A stretch of DNA of 5,186 nucleotides from Thermoguttaceae bacterium (GTDB lineage: Bacteria; Planctomycetota; Planctomycetia; Pirellulales; Thermoguttaceae): the NCBI GenBank assembly GCA_028695865.1, contig JAQVID010000310.1, forward strand, positions 1 to 5,186, in the 5' to 3' direction. The notes under the pieces are model-generated. The model saw only the letters and a program-made list of their open reading frames with translations, made no database searches and was not told the DNA's origin. The translations under genes were made by a program, and so were the position numbers. This document shows, piece by piece, positions 1-5,186 of this stretch. The stretch's first letter is position 1, and each line of letters starts with the position of its first letter.

Positions 1-865
1 CGGAATGGGACGTATTCCGGTCCGATTCGACAGGACATTTCACCGTTTGACTGGCAAGAACAGTACCGTTGAGTTCGCATACATTGAGCCGAAGCAAATA
101 GTCGTCTGCTTTCGGACTTTTTACAACAACTTCCGCTTTGCATCGGTTTTGCGCGAACTGATAACGAATAAGATGATCCGTGATTCTGGTCGAAGACCGC
201 GCTTCGAGCCAAACATGCCCCCAAAGCCCACCCCAGGGAAAGTGAACGAATTCACCACGATCTACATGATTCAGTGCCGCGCACGACATGATTGCGTCGA
301 CAGGCCATCGCTGTTCGGAATCAACACAAACAGAAACCGTTGCTTCTTTGCCCGGTACAAGAAGGTGATCCACTCTCACTTCATTCGCGACAACACCATC
401 AAGGAGTTCAGGACCCGCGATTCGGTCATTGATCGATACCTGGGCATAACGCTGAAAACCTTCCAAAACGATTACAATTTCCTTCCCCTTCCAATCGGCA
501 GGTATCGAAACGGTTCGCTTGTATGTTGCTTTTCCGACGTGCAAATGACGAACCTTGTCGGTTGGCTGCCCGTACCCTTGAACCTCCCAAATACCGGGAA
601 CCTGAATCGTTCCACTCGTTTTAACATGACCTTGGTTCACCGTCGCCGCGGGAAGGGGGGCAGGCTCTTTGAGCGAAAAGTCCCATGTACCATCAAGCGG
701 GATTCGCTGACGGACAGGAGTTTCAAGGTCTTGTGCCTTTGCGGCGTTGAGATGAGTTTCAAGAGTCAGTGCCGCAAGTACAACCACGAGACAGACCAAC
801 CACACGGTCAGCCTTTTCGTCACGAACCCAAGTCTGTTTTCAATATGGCCCGGAATACATTTCAT
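1..865 (-). CDS. Secreted glycoside hydrolase family 2-type protein, N-terminal part (cut by window edge)
   Basis: The reading frame stays open from ATG 865 to the left edge (288 complete codons). Residues 1-44 look like a long-n-region signal peptide: basic KR at 17-18, hydrophobic core about 19-35, and a likely cut after A-K-A (42-44). Residues about 55-182 match the GH2 sugar-binding jelly roll: LDGTWDF at 57-63, VPGIWE at 89-94, YKRTVSIP at 115-122, then a LEGFQRYAQVSIND segment at 134-147. GGLWGHVWLEA at 212-222 resembles the junction into the GH2 immunoglobulin-like domain, which starts after it. Family members are beta-galactosidases, beta-glucuronidases or beta-mannosidases. The catalytic barrel lies outside the window, so the substrate is unknown and a non-catalytic GH2-fold protein is possible. 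ATG 865 is preferred over the in-frame ATG at 877 because TGAGGT lies about 6 nt upstream of it. It shares strand and theme (secreted carbohydrate enzyme) with the GH16 gene upstream. Confidence 0.82.
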   Translation of the reverse strand, partial: MKCIPGHIENRLGFVTKRLTVWLVCLVVVLAALTLETHLNAAKAQDLETPVRQRIPLDGTWDFSLKEPAPLPAATVNQGHVKTSGTIQVPGIWEVQGYGQPTDKVRHLHVGKATYKRTVSIPADWKGKEIVIVLEGFQRYAQVSINDRIAGPELLDGVVANEVRVDHLLVPGKEATVSVCVDSEQRWPVDAIMSCAALNHVDRGEFVHFPWGGLWGHVWLEARSSTRITDHLIRYQFAQNRCKAEVVVKSPKADDYLLRLNVCELNGTVLASQTVKCPVESDRNTSHS

Positions 866-988
866 ATGATACCTCATTTCAAGATCAGGCTTTCAGGGAT
901 CACCCCTGGACAACATTCATCCTTTTACGCAACCGATACTTTAATTTCTGATGATTCACTCCTGGTTTACCGCCGGAAAACGCGGAGG

Positions 989-1009
989 AAAAACTTCAGA
1001 CCGCGAAGT
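989..1009 (-). terminator. Weak intrinsic-terminator-like hairpin
   Basis: Read on the minus strand, ACTTC (1009-1005) and GAAGT (997-993) form a 5-bp stem around a 7-nt loop, extendable by one G-U pair. The stem ends in a run of five T (993-989, the first being the last stem base). It lies downstream of GH16 and the repeat array and upstream of GH2, where a stop to GH16 transcription would make sense. The stem is short and not GC-rich, so the call is tentative. Confidence 0.3.
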
Positions 1010-1083
1010 GCGCACAATCAAGTAAAACCGGTATAACATGCGTATTTGTTCGTACACGAGGCACTCTTTTCTGTTGGGCGGAC

Positions 1084-1236
1084 ACCGTGTGAGTCAGTGT
1101 ACCGTGTGAATCAGTGCGGCGTGTGAGTCGGTGCGGCGTGTGAGTCGGTGTGGCGTGTGAGTCGGTGCGGCGTGTGAGTCGGTGTGGCGTGTGAGTCAGT
1201 GTACCGTGTGAATCAGTGCGCCGTGTGAGTCGGTGC
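1084..1236. repeat. Tandem array, nine copies of a 17-bp unit
   Basis: Nine uninterrupted 17-bp units run from 1084 to 1236, consensus GGCGTGTGAGTCGGTGC on the plus strand. Positions 3-9 (CGTGTGA), 11-12 (TC) and 14-16 (GTG) are invariant. Only positions 1, 2, 10, 13 and 17 vary, mostly as transitions. Units 3-4 and 5-6 are identical 34-bp pairs. A 33-bp stretch of units 1-2 recurs exactly in units 7-8, 102 bp away, so the array appears to have grown by block duplication. There are no spacers, so it is not CRISPR. The 17-bp period is not a multiple of three and the plus strand has a TGA in every unit, so it is not coding there. Confidence 0.95.
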
Positions 1237-1266
1237 GACACCCTTCCCGTGTCATGCTCACACGGC
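1220..1266 (-). other. Nested stem-loop formed by last repeat unit and an inverted partial copy
   Basis: GCCGTGTGAG (1220-1229, the start of repeat unit 9) is perfectly complementary to CTCACACGGC (1257-1266), giving a 10-bp stem. Inside it, GACAC (1237-1241) pairs with GTGTC (1249-1253) around a 7-nt loop. On the GH16 transcript the structure begins 21 nt after the stop codon. There is no following T tract, so it is a poor intrinsic terminator. A 3'-end-stabilising or processing structure is an inference. The right arm is an inverted copy of the repeat core. Confidence 0.55.
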
Positions 1267-1287
1267 CTGAAGAAAATAAAAGACCGT

Positions 1288-2175
1288 CTAATTGGTACGT
1301 TTTTTCCATACGCGAATATAATCGATTTCAAAGTCAAGCGGATAGACCATGTTTTTGTCGATCGCTCCTGCCCAACCGCCAACCTGGAACAAGGCCACCA
1401 GAACGTACATCTGTTTCGGTGGGGTAGGGCCTTCATAAACCTTCGCGACTTTTCCGTCACAATACCAAGTGATTCGACCTTCTTCCCAATGAAGAGCCCA
1501 AGTATGAAAATCAACCGAGGGATCGAAACTCATTTTATATACATAATGAGCCGAAGGAGTAAAATGAATATTGAAGTTATTGAGTCGCGAGTCGATCTGA
1601 CTGGCAAGTAATTCGAAAATATCGATCTCAACCACTCCGTCTGCCAAACCTTTCCTTTTTCCTTCAGGGGTGTATTCCTGATTGTTTGCGCCTACCTGAT
1701 GAAGCCAAAACGCTGTATAAGAACCCATGCCACGCGGAACTCGACAACGTATTTCGAACCAACCATACTTCTGTTGAAATTTGACTTGATCGTTGAACTG
1801 GCCTGTCTTCTCGTCGAATTGATAAATTGCCGTCGTCAAGGCAGAAACACAAGGGCACGAAGGGGTGTCCCGTTTCGGAATCTCCCGGTCGATCCGAAGC
1901 TTGAGTACACCATCCTTGAGCTGATAATGAGCAATCGGCGGCTTGGGTTGCCACTGTCGCCCGTGTTCGTTCGGAAAACCGATGCGCGTATAATAATCCA
2001 TGCGTCCCAGTCGGTAACCGGCGAACCATTTCTGCGATTCAAGCGTCGAACCTTCAAAATTATCTTCAAAAGTCAAGTCCCAGGGTCCGCCGTCCGCAGG
2101 GGGCGCCGCGTGACCCATTGATAGAAAACAAAGGCACATCGCAAATATTATTACACCTTGCAGTAAACGTCTCAT
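1288..2175 (-). CDS. Secreted glycoside hydrolase family 16 protein (laminarinase/beta-glucanase-like)
   Basis: The predicted enzyme has 295 residues, full length for a single-domain GH16. A signal peptide occupies residues 1-23 (RR at 2-3, hydrophobic 8-20, likely cut after G-H-A), so it is exported. The catalytic motif EIDIFE at 183-188 places the nucleophile at E183, the assisting D at 185 and the acid/base at E188. The ExDxxE spacing is the beta-bulge form, known in laminarinases, agarases and carrageenases rather than lichenases. Other family marks are WDLTFEDNF at 32-40, YGWFEIRCRVPRGMGSYTAFWL at 137-158 (in two parts), ITWYCDGK at 235-242 and FEIDYIRVWKK at 282-292. YTAFW replaces the more usual WPAFW, so the exact beta-glycan is open. 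The start is set at the ATG overlapping the antiporter stop, with GGGGG 6 nt upstream. A longer in-frame start at 2325 would bury the signal peptide behind 50 residues. Translational coupling to the antiporter is likely. Confidence 0.93.
   Translation of the reverse strand: MRRLLQGVIIFAMCLCFLSMGHAAPPADGGPWDLTFEDNFEGSTLESQKWFAGYRLGRMDYYTRIGFPNEHGRQWQPKPPIAHYQLKDGVLKLRIDREIPKRDTPSCPCVSALTTAIYQFDEKTGQFNDQVKFQQKYGWFEIRCRVPRGMGSYTAFWLHQVGANNQEYTPEGKRKGLADGVVEIDIFELLASQIDSRLNNFNIHFTPSAHYVYKMSFDPSVDFHTWALHWEEGRITWYCDGKVAKVYEGPTPPKQMYVLVALFQVGGWAGAIDKNMVYPLDFEIDYIRVWKKRTN
2172..2175 (-). promoter_or_regulatory. 4-bp stop/start overlap (ATGA) coupling antiporter and GH16
   Basis: The antiporter stop TGA (2174-2172) and the GH16 start ATG (2175-2173) share the bases ATGA on the minus strand. 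A GGGGG run (2186-2182) inside the antiporter's last codons can serve as the GH16 ribosome binding site. This arrangement usually means co-transcription and coupled translation. Confidence 0.8.
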
Positions 2176-3179
2176 AACATACCCCCATAAAAAGCCAGAC
2201 AGGTCAAATAAACAATATAACACAACAATAATACAAAACCTTCCCAACGCCTTAGTTCTTTGTCGGTTGCGCACAGATATGTTCCCAATACGGCAGTAGC
2301 AACCATGACAGGAATATCGAAACAAAAAGCCTGGTGTGATACCGGTATTCCTTTCGGAACAAAAGAAGCCGTGACCCCCAACACAATAAGAATATTGAAG
2401 ATATTGCTTCCGACCACATTACCGATGGCAAGATCAGCACGGCCTCGCACTGCGGCAATGACACTGACAACCAGTTCAGGAAGCGAAGTTCCTACGGCCA
2501 GAACGGTCAAACCGATCACCAACTTGCTCACTCCTATATATTCGGCCAGAAATACAGCACCGTCTATAAAGCGACCTGACCCGAAAATGAGTAACCCCAA
2601 TCCGATAACAACGCAAATCAATGCCTGAAACGCGGGCAACAGACCACGCTTCGCCGGAGCATAGCTTGTTTCCATGGAGTTGGCCAGACTTTTGTTCCCG
2701 CTTTTCCGGACTTCGCGAATGGTCCACACACAATATGCCGCAAACAGCGCAAGAAAGACAAAACCGGACCACTGTGGGATGATGTGCCCCATATTATAAG
2801 TCGAAAGACCAATGACTCCCCAAAGGAGTAATGACACACAAATCATCACAGGCATTTCGCGCTTGATTAACGTTGCTGTAACAGTCAACGGGCAGATCAA
2901 AGCCGGCAGGCCAAGAATCAATAAAATGTTGCAAATACTGCTTCCCACGACGTTTCCCAAGGCCATATCACCCCCTCCATCTGGTCGGAAGCAACTCATA
3001 AGAGAAACGGCCAGTTCCGGCGCACTGGTTCCGGCGGCTACAACGGTCAGACCGACCACAACCGGAGGAATGGCCAACAACGCGGACAGATGAGTTGCTC
3101 CACGAACCAGAAGTTCTCCTCCTGCAACGAGCAACGCTCCGCCCAAAATCACGAGCAAAATTGCGACTGTCAAATTCAT
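2172..3179 (-). CDS. yrbG: CaCA-family calcium/sodium antiporter (YrbG-like)
   Basis: This is an inner-membrane cation exchanger of 335 residues with about ten hydrophobic segments. It has the internal duplication that defines the CaCA superfamily. Repeat alpha-1 has GTSAPEL at 50-56 and GNVVGSSICNILLILG at 75-90. Repeat alpha-2 has GTSLPEL at 230-236 and GNVVGSNIFNILIVLG at 253-268. The ion-coordinating acidic residues expected in the family are E55 and E235, flanked by T51/S52 and T231/S232. A polar loop at about 155-178 separates the halves. Family members exchange Na+ or H+ against Ca2+; the true ions cannot be read from sequence. The symbol follows the E. coli family member and is not proof of orthology. 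The start at 3179 has GAGAG about 6 nt upstream. It is the first gene of a minus-strand unit with GH16, and its start faces the HtrA promoter. Confidence 0.93.
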   Translation of the reverse strand: MNLTVAILLVILGGALLVAGGELLVRGATHLSALLAIPPVVVGLTVVAAGTSAPELAVSLMSCFRPDGGGDMALGNVVGSSICNILLILGLPALICPLTVTATLIKREMPVMICVSLLLWGVIGLSTYNMGHIIPQWSGFVFLALFAAYCVWTIREVRKSGNKSLANSMETSYAPAKRGLLPAFQALICVVIGLGLLIFGSGRFIDGAVFLAEYIGVSKLVIGLTVLAVGTSLPELVVSVIAAVRGRADLAIGNVVGSNIFNILIVLGVTASFVPKGIPVSHQAFCFDIPVMVATAVLGTYLCATDKELRRWEGFVLLLCYIVYLTCLAFYGGML

Positions 3180-3360
3180 GTCATTCTCTCGATTTTTAGA
3201 GGAACGAAAAACACTCCTCTTGTTTGACTTTTCTTTTGACGCGGGAATGCTATAATAATATTGTTCAAAAGAAACAGGAACTAAAACACGACCTACGACT
3301 ATTGTAATTGGTTTTTGGTCCGTGCAAAAGACTTTTAAAGCAAAAAGGCATAAAAAAACG
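3180..3360. other. Divergent intergenic region between antiporter and HtrA
   Basis: This 181-bp spacer separates two divergent genes. It holds an AT-rich core at 3251-3263, an extended -10 promoter facing right, and an inverted repeat AGAGGA (3198-3203) / TCCTCT (3215-3220) with an 11-nt gap. The inverted repeat lies close to the antiporter start and could be an operator or a 5' leader hairpin. I did not find a convincing leftward -35/-10 pair, although TATTAT on the minus strand (3260-3255) overlaps the rightward -10. Confidence 0.6.
3248..3256 (+). promoter_or_regulatory. Extended -10 promoter for htrA-like gene
   Basis: TGCTATAAT is a perfect -10 hexamer (3251-3256) preceded by the extended -10 TGn element. 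A TTGACT at 3224-3229 is spaced 21 nt away, too far for a normal -35, and TTGACG at 3236-3241 is too near (9 nt). The extended -10 may therefore do most of the work. Transcription would start near 3263, giving a leader of about 98 nt before the ATG at 3361. Confidence 0.55.
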
Positions 3361-4569
3361 ATGAATAAACAGCTTTTTTCTCACATTATTGCCGGAATGA
3401 TTGGAGGGCTTGTAACATTATTTATTTGCTGGTACATTTGCTCTCCTGTTATACATGATTCATCAAAGCAAGCGGCAGCGCAACAGTCGCAACCTGCGGT
3501 CGGACCAGGACTGCCTGCGGCGACCACAACCAAGACACCGGTTCCAGCCCTCGATAAAGAAACAAATCCGCTTATTTTGCAGCGATTCAGCGAGTTTCTT
3601 CCAGAAGAACAAGCGGCGATTCTTGTTTACGAGCACCGTAACAAAAGCGTCGTCAATATAGAGACCGTTTTCACACGGGAACAGAACATGTTCTTTCGCG
3701 CCGAAGGCGAAGGACGCGGAAGCGGTGTGGTTTTGAATAACGAAGGTATTATTCTGACCAATTATCATGTGGTGGAGAAAGCAAATTCGATTTCGGTAAC
3801 ATTGTTCAACGGCAGTGCGCACAAAGCGCGTTTGCTTGGTCAGGATGTCAAAACGGACATAGCGCTACTGAAAATCGAAGCACCGTCGGAATCGCTGTTT
3901 CCCGTCGCGTTCGGTGATTCCTCTCAACTGCTGGTCGGTCAAATTGTTTACGCGATTGGTAATCCTTTCGGTAATGAGCGAACCATGACCCGCGGAATCG
4001 TGTCGAATTTGAACCGGACAATCAGTAGCCCGCAGCAGTATCGTCAGATCAAAGGAGTCATTCAGATCGACGCGGCAATCAATCCAGGCAACTCCGGAGG
4101 ACCGCTTTTCGATACTCGCGGACGTATGATCGGTATGAATACGGCAATTGCCAGCCGGGTGGGCGAGAATTCCGGAGTCGGTTTCGCGGTTCCGGTCAAT
4201 ACAATTCAACGTATCGTAACTTCACTGCTTGAAACCGGCAAAGTCGTTCGCGGCGACGCCGGAATCGTTCAGGTCACCGAAACCGAGTCCGGTTTGATTC
4301 CGTCTCTTATCGATGAAAACGGTGCCGCGGATCGCGCAGGTCTTCAAGGTCCACGCGTTGTCGTCGTCATGTCGCGTCAGACAGGCGAAAAAACCGCTCG
4401 CATTTCGCGTCCCCGGGAAATTGATATTATCGTCGGCGTAAATGGTCAGCGTACCCGGACCGGAGAAGAGTTCATCATGGCTATTGAAGAGCACAAACCG
4501 GGCGAAACGGTTGAGCTAAACATTATTCGCCGCGGTCAAAAGGTAAACCTTCCCATCGTATTGGATTAA
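3361..4569 (+). CDS. Membrane-anchored HtrA/Deg-family serine endoprotease with one PDZ domain
   Basis: This is a 402-residue trypsin-like protease for quality control of damaged or misfolded envelope proteins. A single hydrophobic segment at about 8-27 (uncleaved anchor or signal peptide) is followed by a Gln/Pro/Ala/Thr-rich linker at about 36-65. The catalytic triad is visible: H136 in LTNYHVV, D166 in KTDIALLKI, and S245 in NPGNSGGPL. A PDZ domain covers about 300-400, with AGLQG at 326-330 and DIIVGVNG at 355-362 separated by a 24-residue insert. A longer Deg1-like loop at this position is known from plant and cyanobacterial proteases. One PDZ suggests DegS/HhoA architecture rather than DegP. 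ATG 3361 is chosen because the sequence from it opens directly into the anchor and AAAAAGG lies 12 nt upstream. A GTG at 3322 would add 13 basic residues with no good ribosome site. The J-domain gene follows on the same strand after 211 bp. Confidence 0.94.
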   Translation: MNKQLFSHIIAGMIGGLVTLFICWYICSPVIHDSSKQAAAQQSQPAVGPGLPAATTTKTPVPALDKETNPLILQRFSEFLPEEQAAILVYEHRNKSVVNIETVFTREQNMFFRAEGEGRGSGVVLNNEGIILTNYHVVEKANSISVTLFNGSAHKARLLGQDVKTDIALLKIEAPSESLFPVAFGDSSQLLVGQIVYAIGNPFGNERTMTRGIVSNLNRTISSPQQYRQIKGVIQIDAAINPGNSGGPLFDTRGRMIGMNTAIASRVGENSGVGFAVPVNTIQRIVTSLLETGKVVRGDAGIVQVTETESGLIPSLIDENGAADRAGLQGPRVVVVMSRQTGEKTARISRPREIDIIVGVNGQRTRTGEEFIMAIEEHKPGETVELNIIRRGQKVNLPIVLD

Positions 4570-4574
4570 CTTGT

Positions 4575-4603
4575 GTTGACATAAAACGAATCGCCCCTGA
4601 AAT
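4575..4603 (+). promoter_or_regulatory. Possible heat-shock-type promoter upstream of the J-domain gene
   Basis: GTTGACA (4575-4581), 12 nt, then CCCCTGAAA (4594-4602) resembles the spacing and C-run of sigma-32 promoters (CTTGAAA, 11-16 nt, CCCCATnT). The second half of the -10 does not match well, and it is not known from this window that the host has sigma-32. Read as a sigma-70 promoter, the TTGACA has only a 3-of-6 match at the -10 position (17-nt spacer). Start would be near 4610. Confidence 0.25.
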
Positions 4604-4691
4604 TTCCGGCGGTTCGGTTTGCGTGCCCGTGTTGGGTACTATTGTTTTTGACCGGCTCCGTTACAAGAGCATGTTGTGCGGCCTGAAGCCC

Positions 4692-4712
4692 CTGTTTTCC
4701 GAAGGGAAACGG
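4692..4712 (+). other. Stem-loop in leader of the J-domain gene
   Basis: CTGTTTTCC (4692-4700) pairs with GGGAAACGG (4704-4712) across a GAA loop, giving 9 bp including two G-U pairs. No T tract follows, so it is not a standard terminator for the protease gene. It lies 68 nt before the J-domain start and would be in the leader if transcription begins upstream. Confidence 0.4.
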
Positions 4713-4759
4713 AGAGACAGTCGCGAAAATTGAAGCATCGGTAGTGTATTACTTGTTCG

Positions 4760-4770
4760 CCTTGAAAAGG
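4760..4770 (+). promoter_or_regulatory. Ribosome binding site of J-domain gene, inside a small hairpin
   Basis: AAAAGG (4765-4770) lies 10 nt before the ATG at 4781 and is the likely Shine-Dalgarno. CCTT (4760-4763) is complementary to AAGG (4767-4770) around a GAA loop, so the site could be partly masked. The stem is only 4 bp, plus a possible G-U pair. Confidence 0.45.
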
Positions 4771-4780
4771 TTATTGGATT

Positions 4781-5186
4781 ATGGCAGATTATTACAAAAT
4801 ACTCGGCGTTCCTCGTACCGCGTCGCAGGAGGAAATTCAGAAAGCGTATTTCGCGCTGGCCCGCAAGCACCATCCGGACATGAACCCGGACGATCAGGAA
4901 GGAGCCAAGAAAAGATTTCAGGAGTTGCAAGGAGCCTTTGACGTACTCAAGGACCCCGAAAAGCGGAAGCAATATGACCAGTTCGGCGAAGGCTTTGAGC
5001 AATATGGCAAAGCCGGAGCGGGCGGTGGTAATCCGTTTGGCGGATTTGGCGGCGGCCAGGGCGGCTTTAATTGGTCGGGAAGTTCTTCCCAGGGCGGCGG
5101 TTTTGGCGGAGAAAGCGGTATCAATTTGGACGATATTCTCGGAATGTTTGGCGGCGGACGCGGTGGCGGTTTCTCTTCCGGCGGGG
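4781..5186 (+). CDS. J-domain co-chaperone (DnaJ/CbpA-like), N-terminal part (cut by window edge)
   Basis: A co-chaperone that stimulates HSP70 (DnaK) ATPase activity in the cytoplasm and hands over unfolded clients. The 135 complete residues visible start with DYYKILGV at 3-10. The J domain covers about 1-70, with the essential HPD motif at 31-33 and the helix IV segment DPEKRKQYDQFG at 58-69. A Gly/Phe-rich linker begins near 69 and continues to the edge, interrupted by INLDDILGMF at 114-123, comparable to the DIF-type motif in DnaJ linkers. No cysteine zinc repeats appear before the cut, so class A (DnaJ) and class B (CbpA-like) cannot be separated; no symbol is given. The ATG fits the family start exactly. 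It follows the HtrA-type protease on the same strand after 211 bp, which fits a protein quality-control neighbourhood. Confidence 0.93.
   Translation, partial: MADYYKILGVPRTASQEEIQKAYFALARKHHPDMNPDDQEGAKKRFQELQGAFDVLKDPEKRKQYDQFGEGFEQYGKAGAGGGNPFGGFGGGQGGFNWSGSSSQGGGFGGESGINLDDILGMFGGGRGGGFSSGG

Larger units (their letters stand above)
866..1287. other. Gene-free spacer between GH16 and GH2 genes
   Basis: This 422-bp stretch has no credible gene. Reading frames across it on both strands are extensions or shadows of neighbours, kept open partly by the repeat composition. It contains the 17-bp tandem array, the inverted partial copy next to the GH16 stop, a weak terminator-like hairpin, and a short inverted repeat close to the GH2 start (CAGGG 894-898 / CCCTG 904-908, 5-nt gap). 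No strong -35/-10 pair for the GH2 gene was recognised, so its promoter remains unassigned. Confidence 0.7.

Noticed and set aside
5..1036. Long plus-strand frame of 343 residues
   Set aside because: It lies antisense to the GH2 gene in exact codon register, which stays open because the GH2 frame uses no TTA, CTA or TCA codons. The translation shows no recognisable domain, while the minus strand gives a signal peptide and a GH2 fold.
1084..1236. CRISPR array
   Set aside because: Units are 17 bp, adjacent, with no unique spacers, and no cas genes are nearby.
996..1514. Minus-strand frame of 172 residues with HTPHRLTRRTDS repeats
   Set aside because: It starts inside GH16 out of frame and passes through the 17-bp array, whose composition keeps the frame open. 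The peptide repeat is a by-product of the DNA repeat.
2176..2325. Upstream extension of GH16 to an ATG at 2325
   Set aside because: It would add 50 residues entirely inside the antiporter gene and bury a clear signal peptide. The ATG at 2175 overlaps the upstream stop and has a nearby G-rich ribosome site.
2260..3093. Plus-strand frames at 2260-2628 and 2812-3093
   Set aside because: They are antisense to the antiporter and have no start context or recognisable features.
3322..3360. GTG start for HtrA adding 13 residues
   Set aside because: No good ribosome site precedes it. The ATG at 3361 opens straight into the membrane anchor. It remains possible, since the added lysine/arginine residues would suit an n-region.
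4623..4733. 36-residue GTG-start frame between HtrA and the J-domain gene
   Set aside because: It has no ribosome site, no recognisable motif, and a hairpin runs through it.
4761..4767. CTTGAAA as a sigma-32 -35 box
   Set aside because: It is 14 nt from the start codon, so the -10 and start site would fall inside the coding region.
4918..5124. Proline-rich minus-strand frame
   Set aside because: It is the antisense shadow of the Gly/Phe-rich linker of the J-domain protein (GGC/GGN codons read as GCC/CCN).

Overview
This window carries five protein-coding genes, and all of them can be assigned to a family. The likely source is a free-living, polysaccharide-degrading bacterium, probably in the Planctomycetota and perhaps the Pirellulales. 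That inference rests on three things. The J-domain protein has a start, spacing and Gly/Phe region like those I associate with planctomycete CbpA-type proteins. The HtrA protease has a membrane anchor and a Deg1-like PDZ domain. Secreted glycoside hydrolases sit next to housekeeping genes. No 16S or other marker is present, so the placement is tentative.

Layout. The left part (1-3179) reads on the minus strand. In transcription order it holds a CaCA-family calcium/sodium antiporter (3179-2172), a secreted GH16 beta-glucanase-like enzyme (2175-1288) whose ATG overlaps the antiporter stop by 4 bp, a 422-bp gene-free spacer, and the start of a secreted GH2-type protein that runs off the left edge (865-1). 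The spacer holds nine tandem copies of a 17-bp unit (1084-1236). It also holds an inverted partial copy of that unit, which can fold with the last unit just past the GH16 stop, and a weak terminator-like hairpin.

The right part (3361-5186) reads on the plus strand. It holds a membrane-anchored HtrA/Deg serine protease with one PDZ domain, and a J-domain co-chaperone cut by the right edge. Between the two halves is a 181-bp divergent spacer with an extended -10 promoter (TGCTATAAT) facing the protease.

How it works together. The plus-strand pair looks like a protein quality-control module: envelope protease plus HSP70 co-chaperone. The minus-strand genes combine cation exchange across the inner membrane with secreted polysaccharide breakdown. 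The stop/start overlap predicts translational coupling of the antiporter and GH16 genes, which is the more unusual pairing. I see no clear sign of an undescribed defence or mobile system. The repeat array with its terminal inverted copy is the least explained sequence here.
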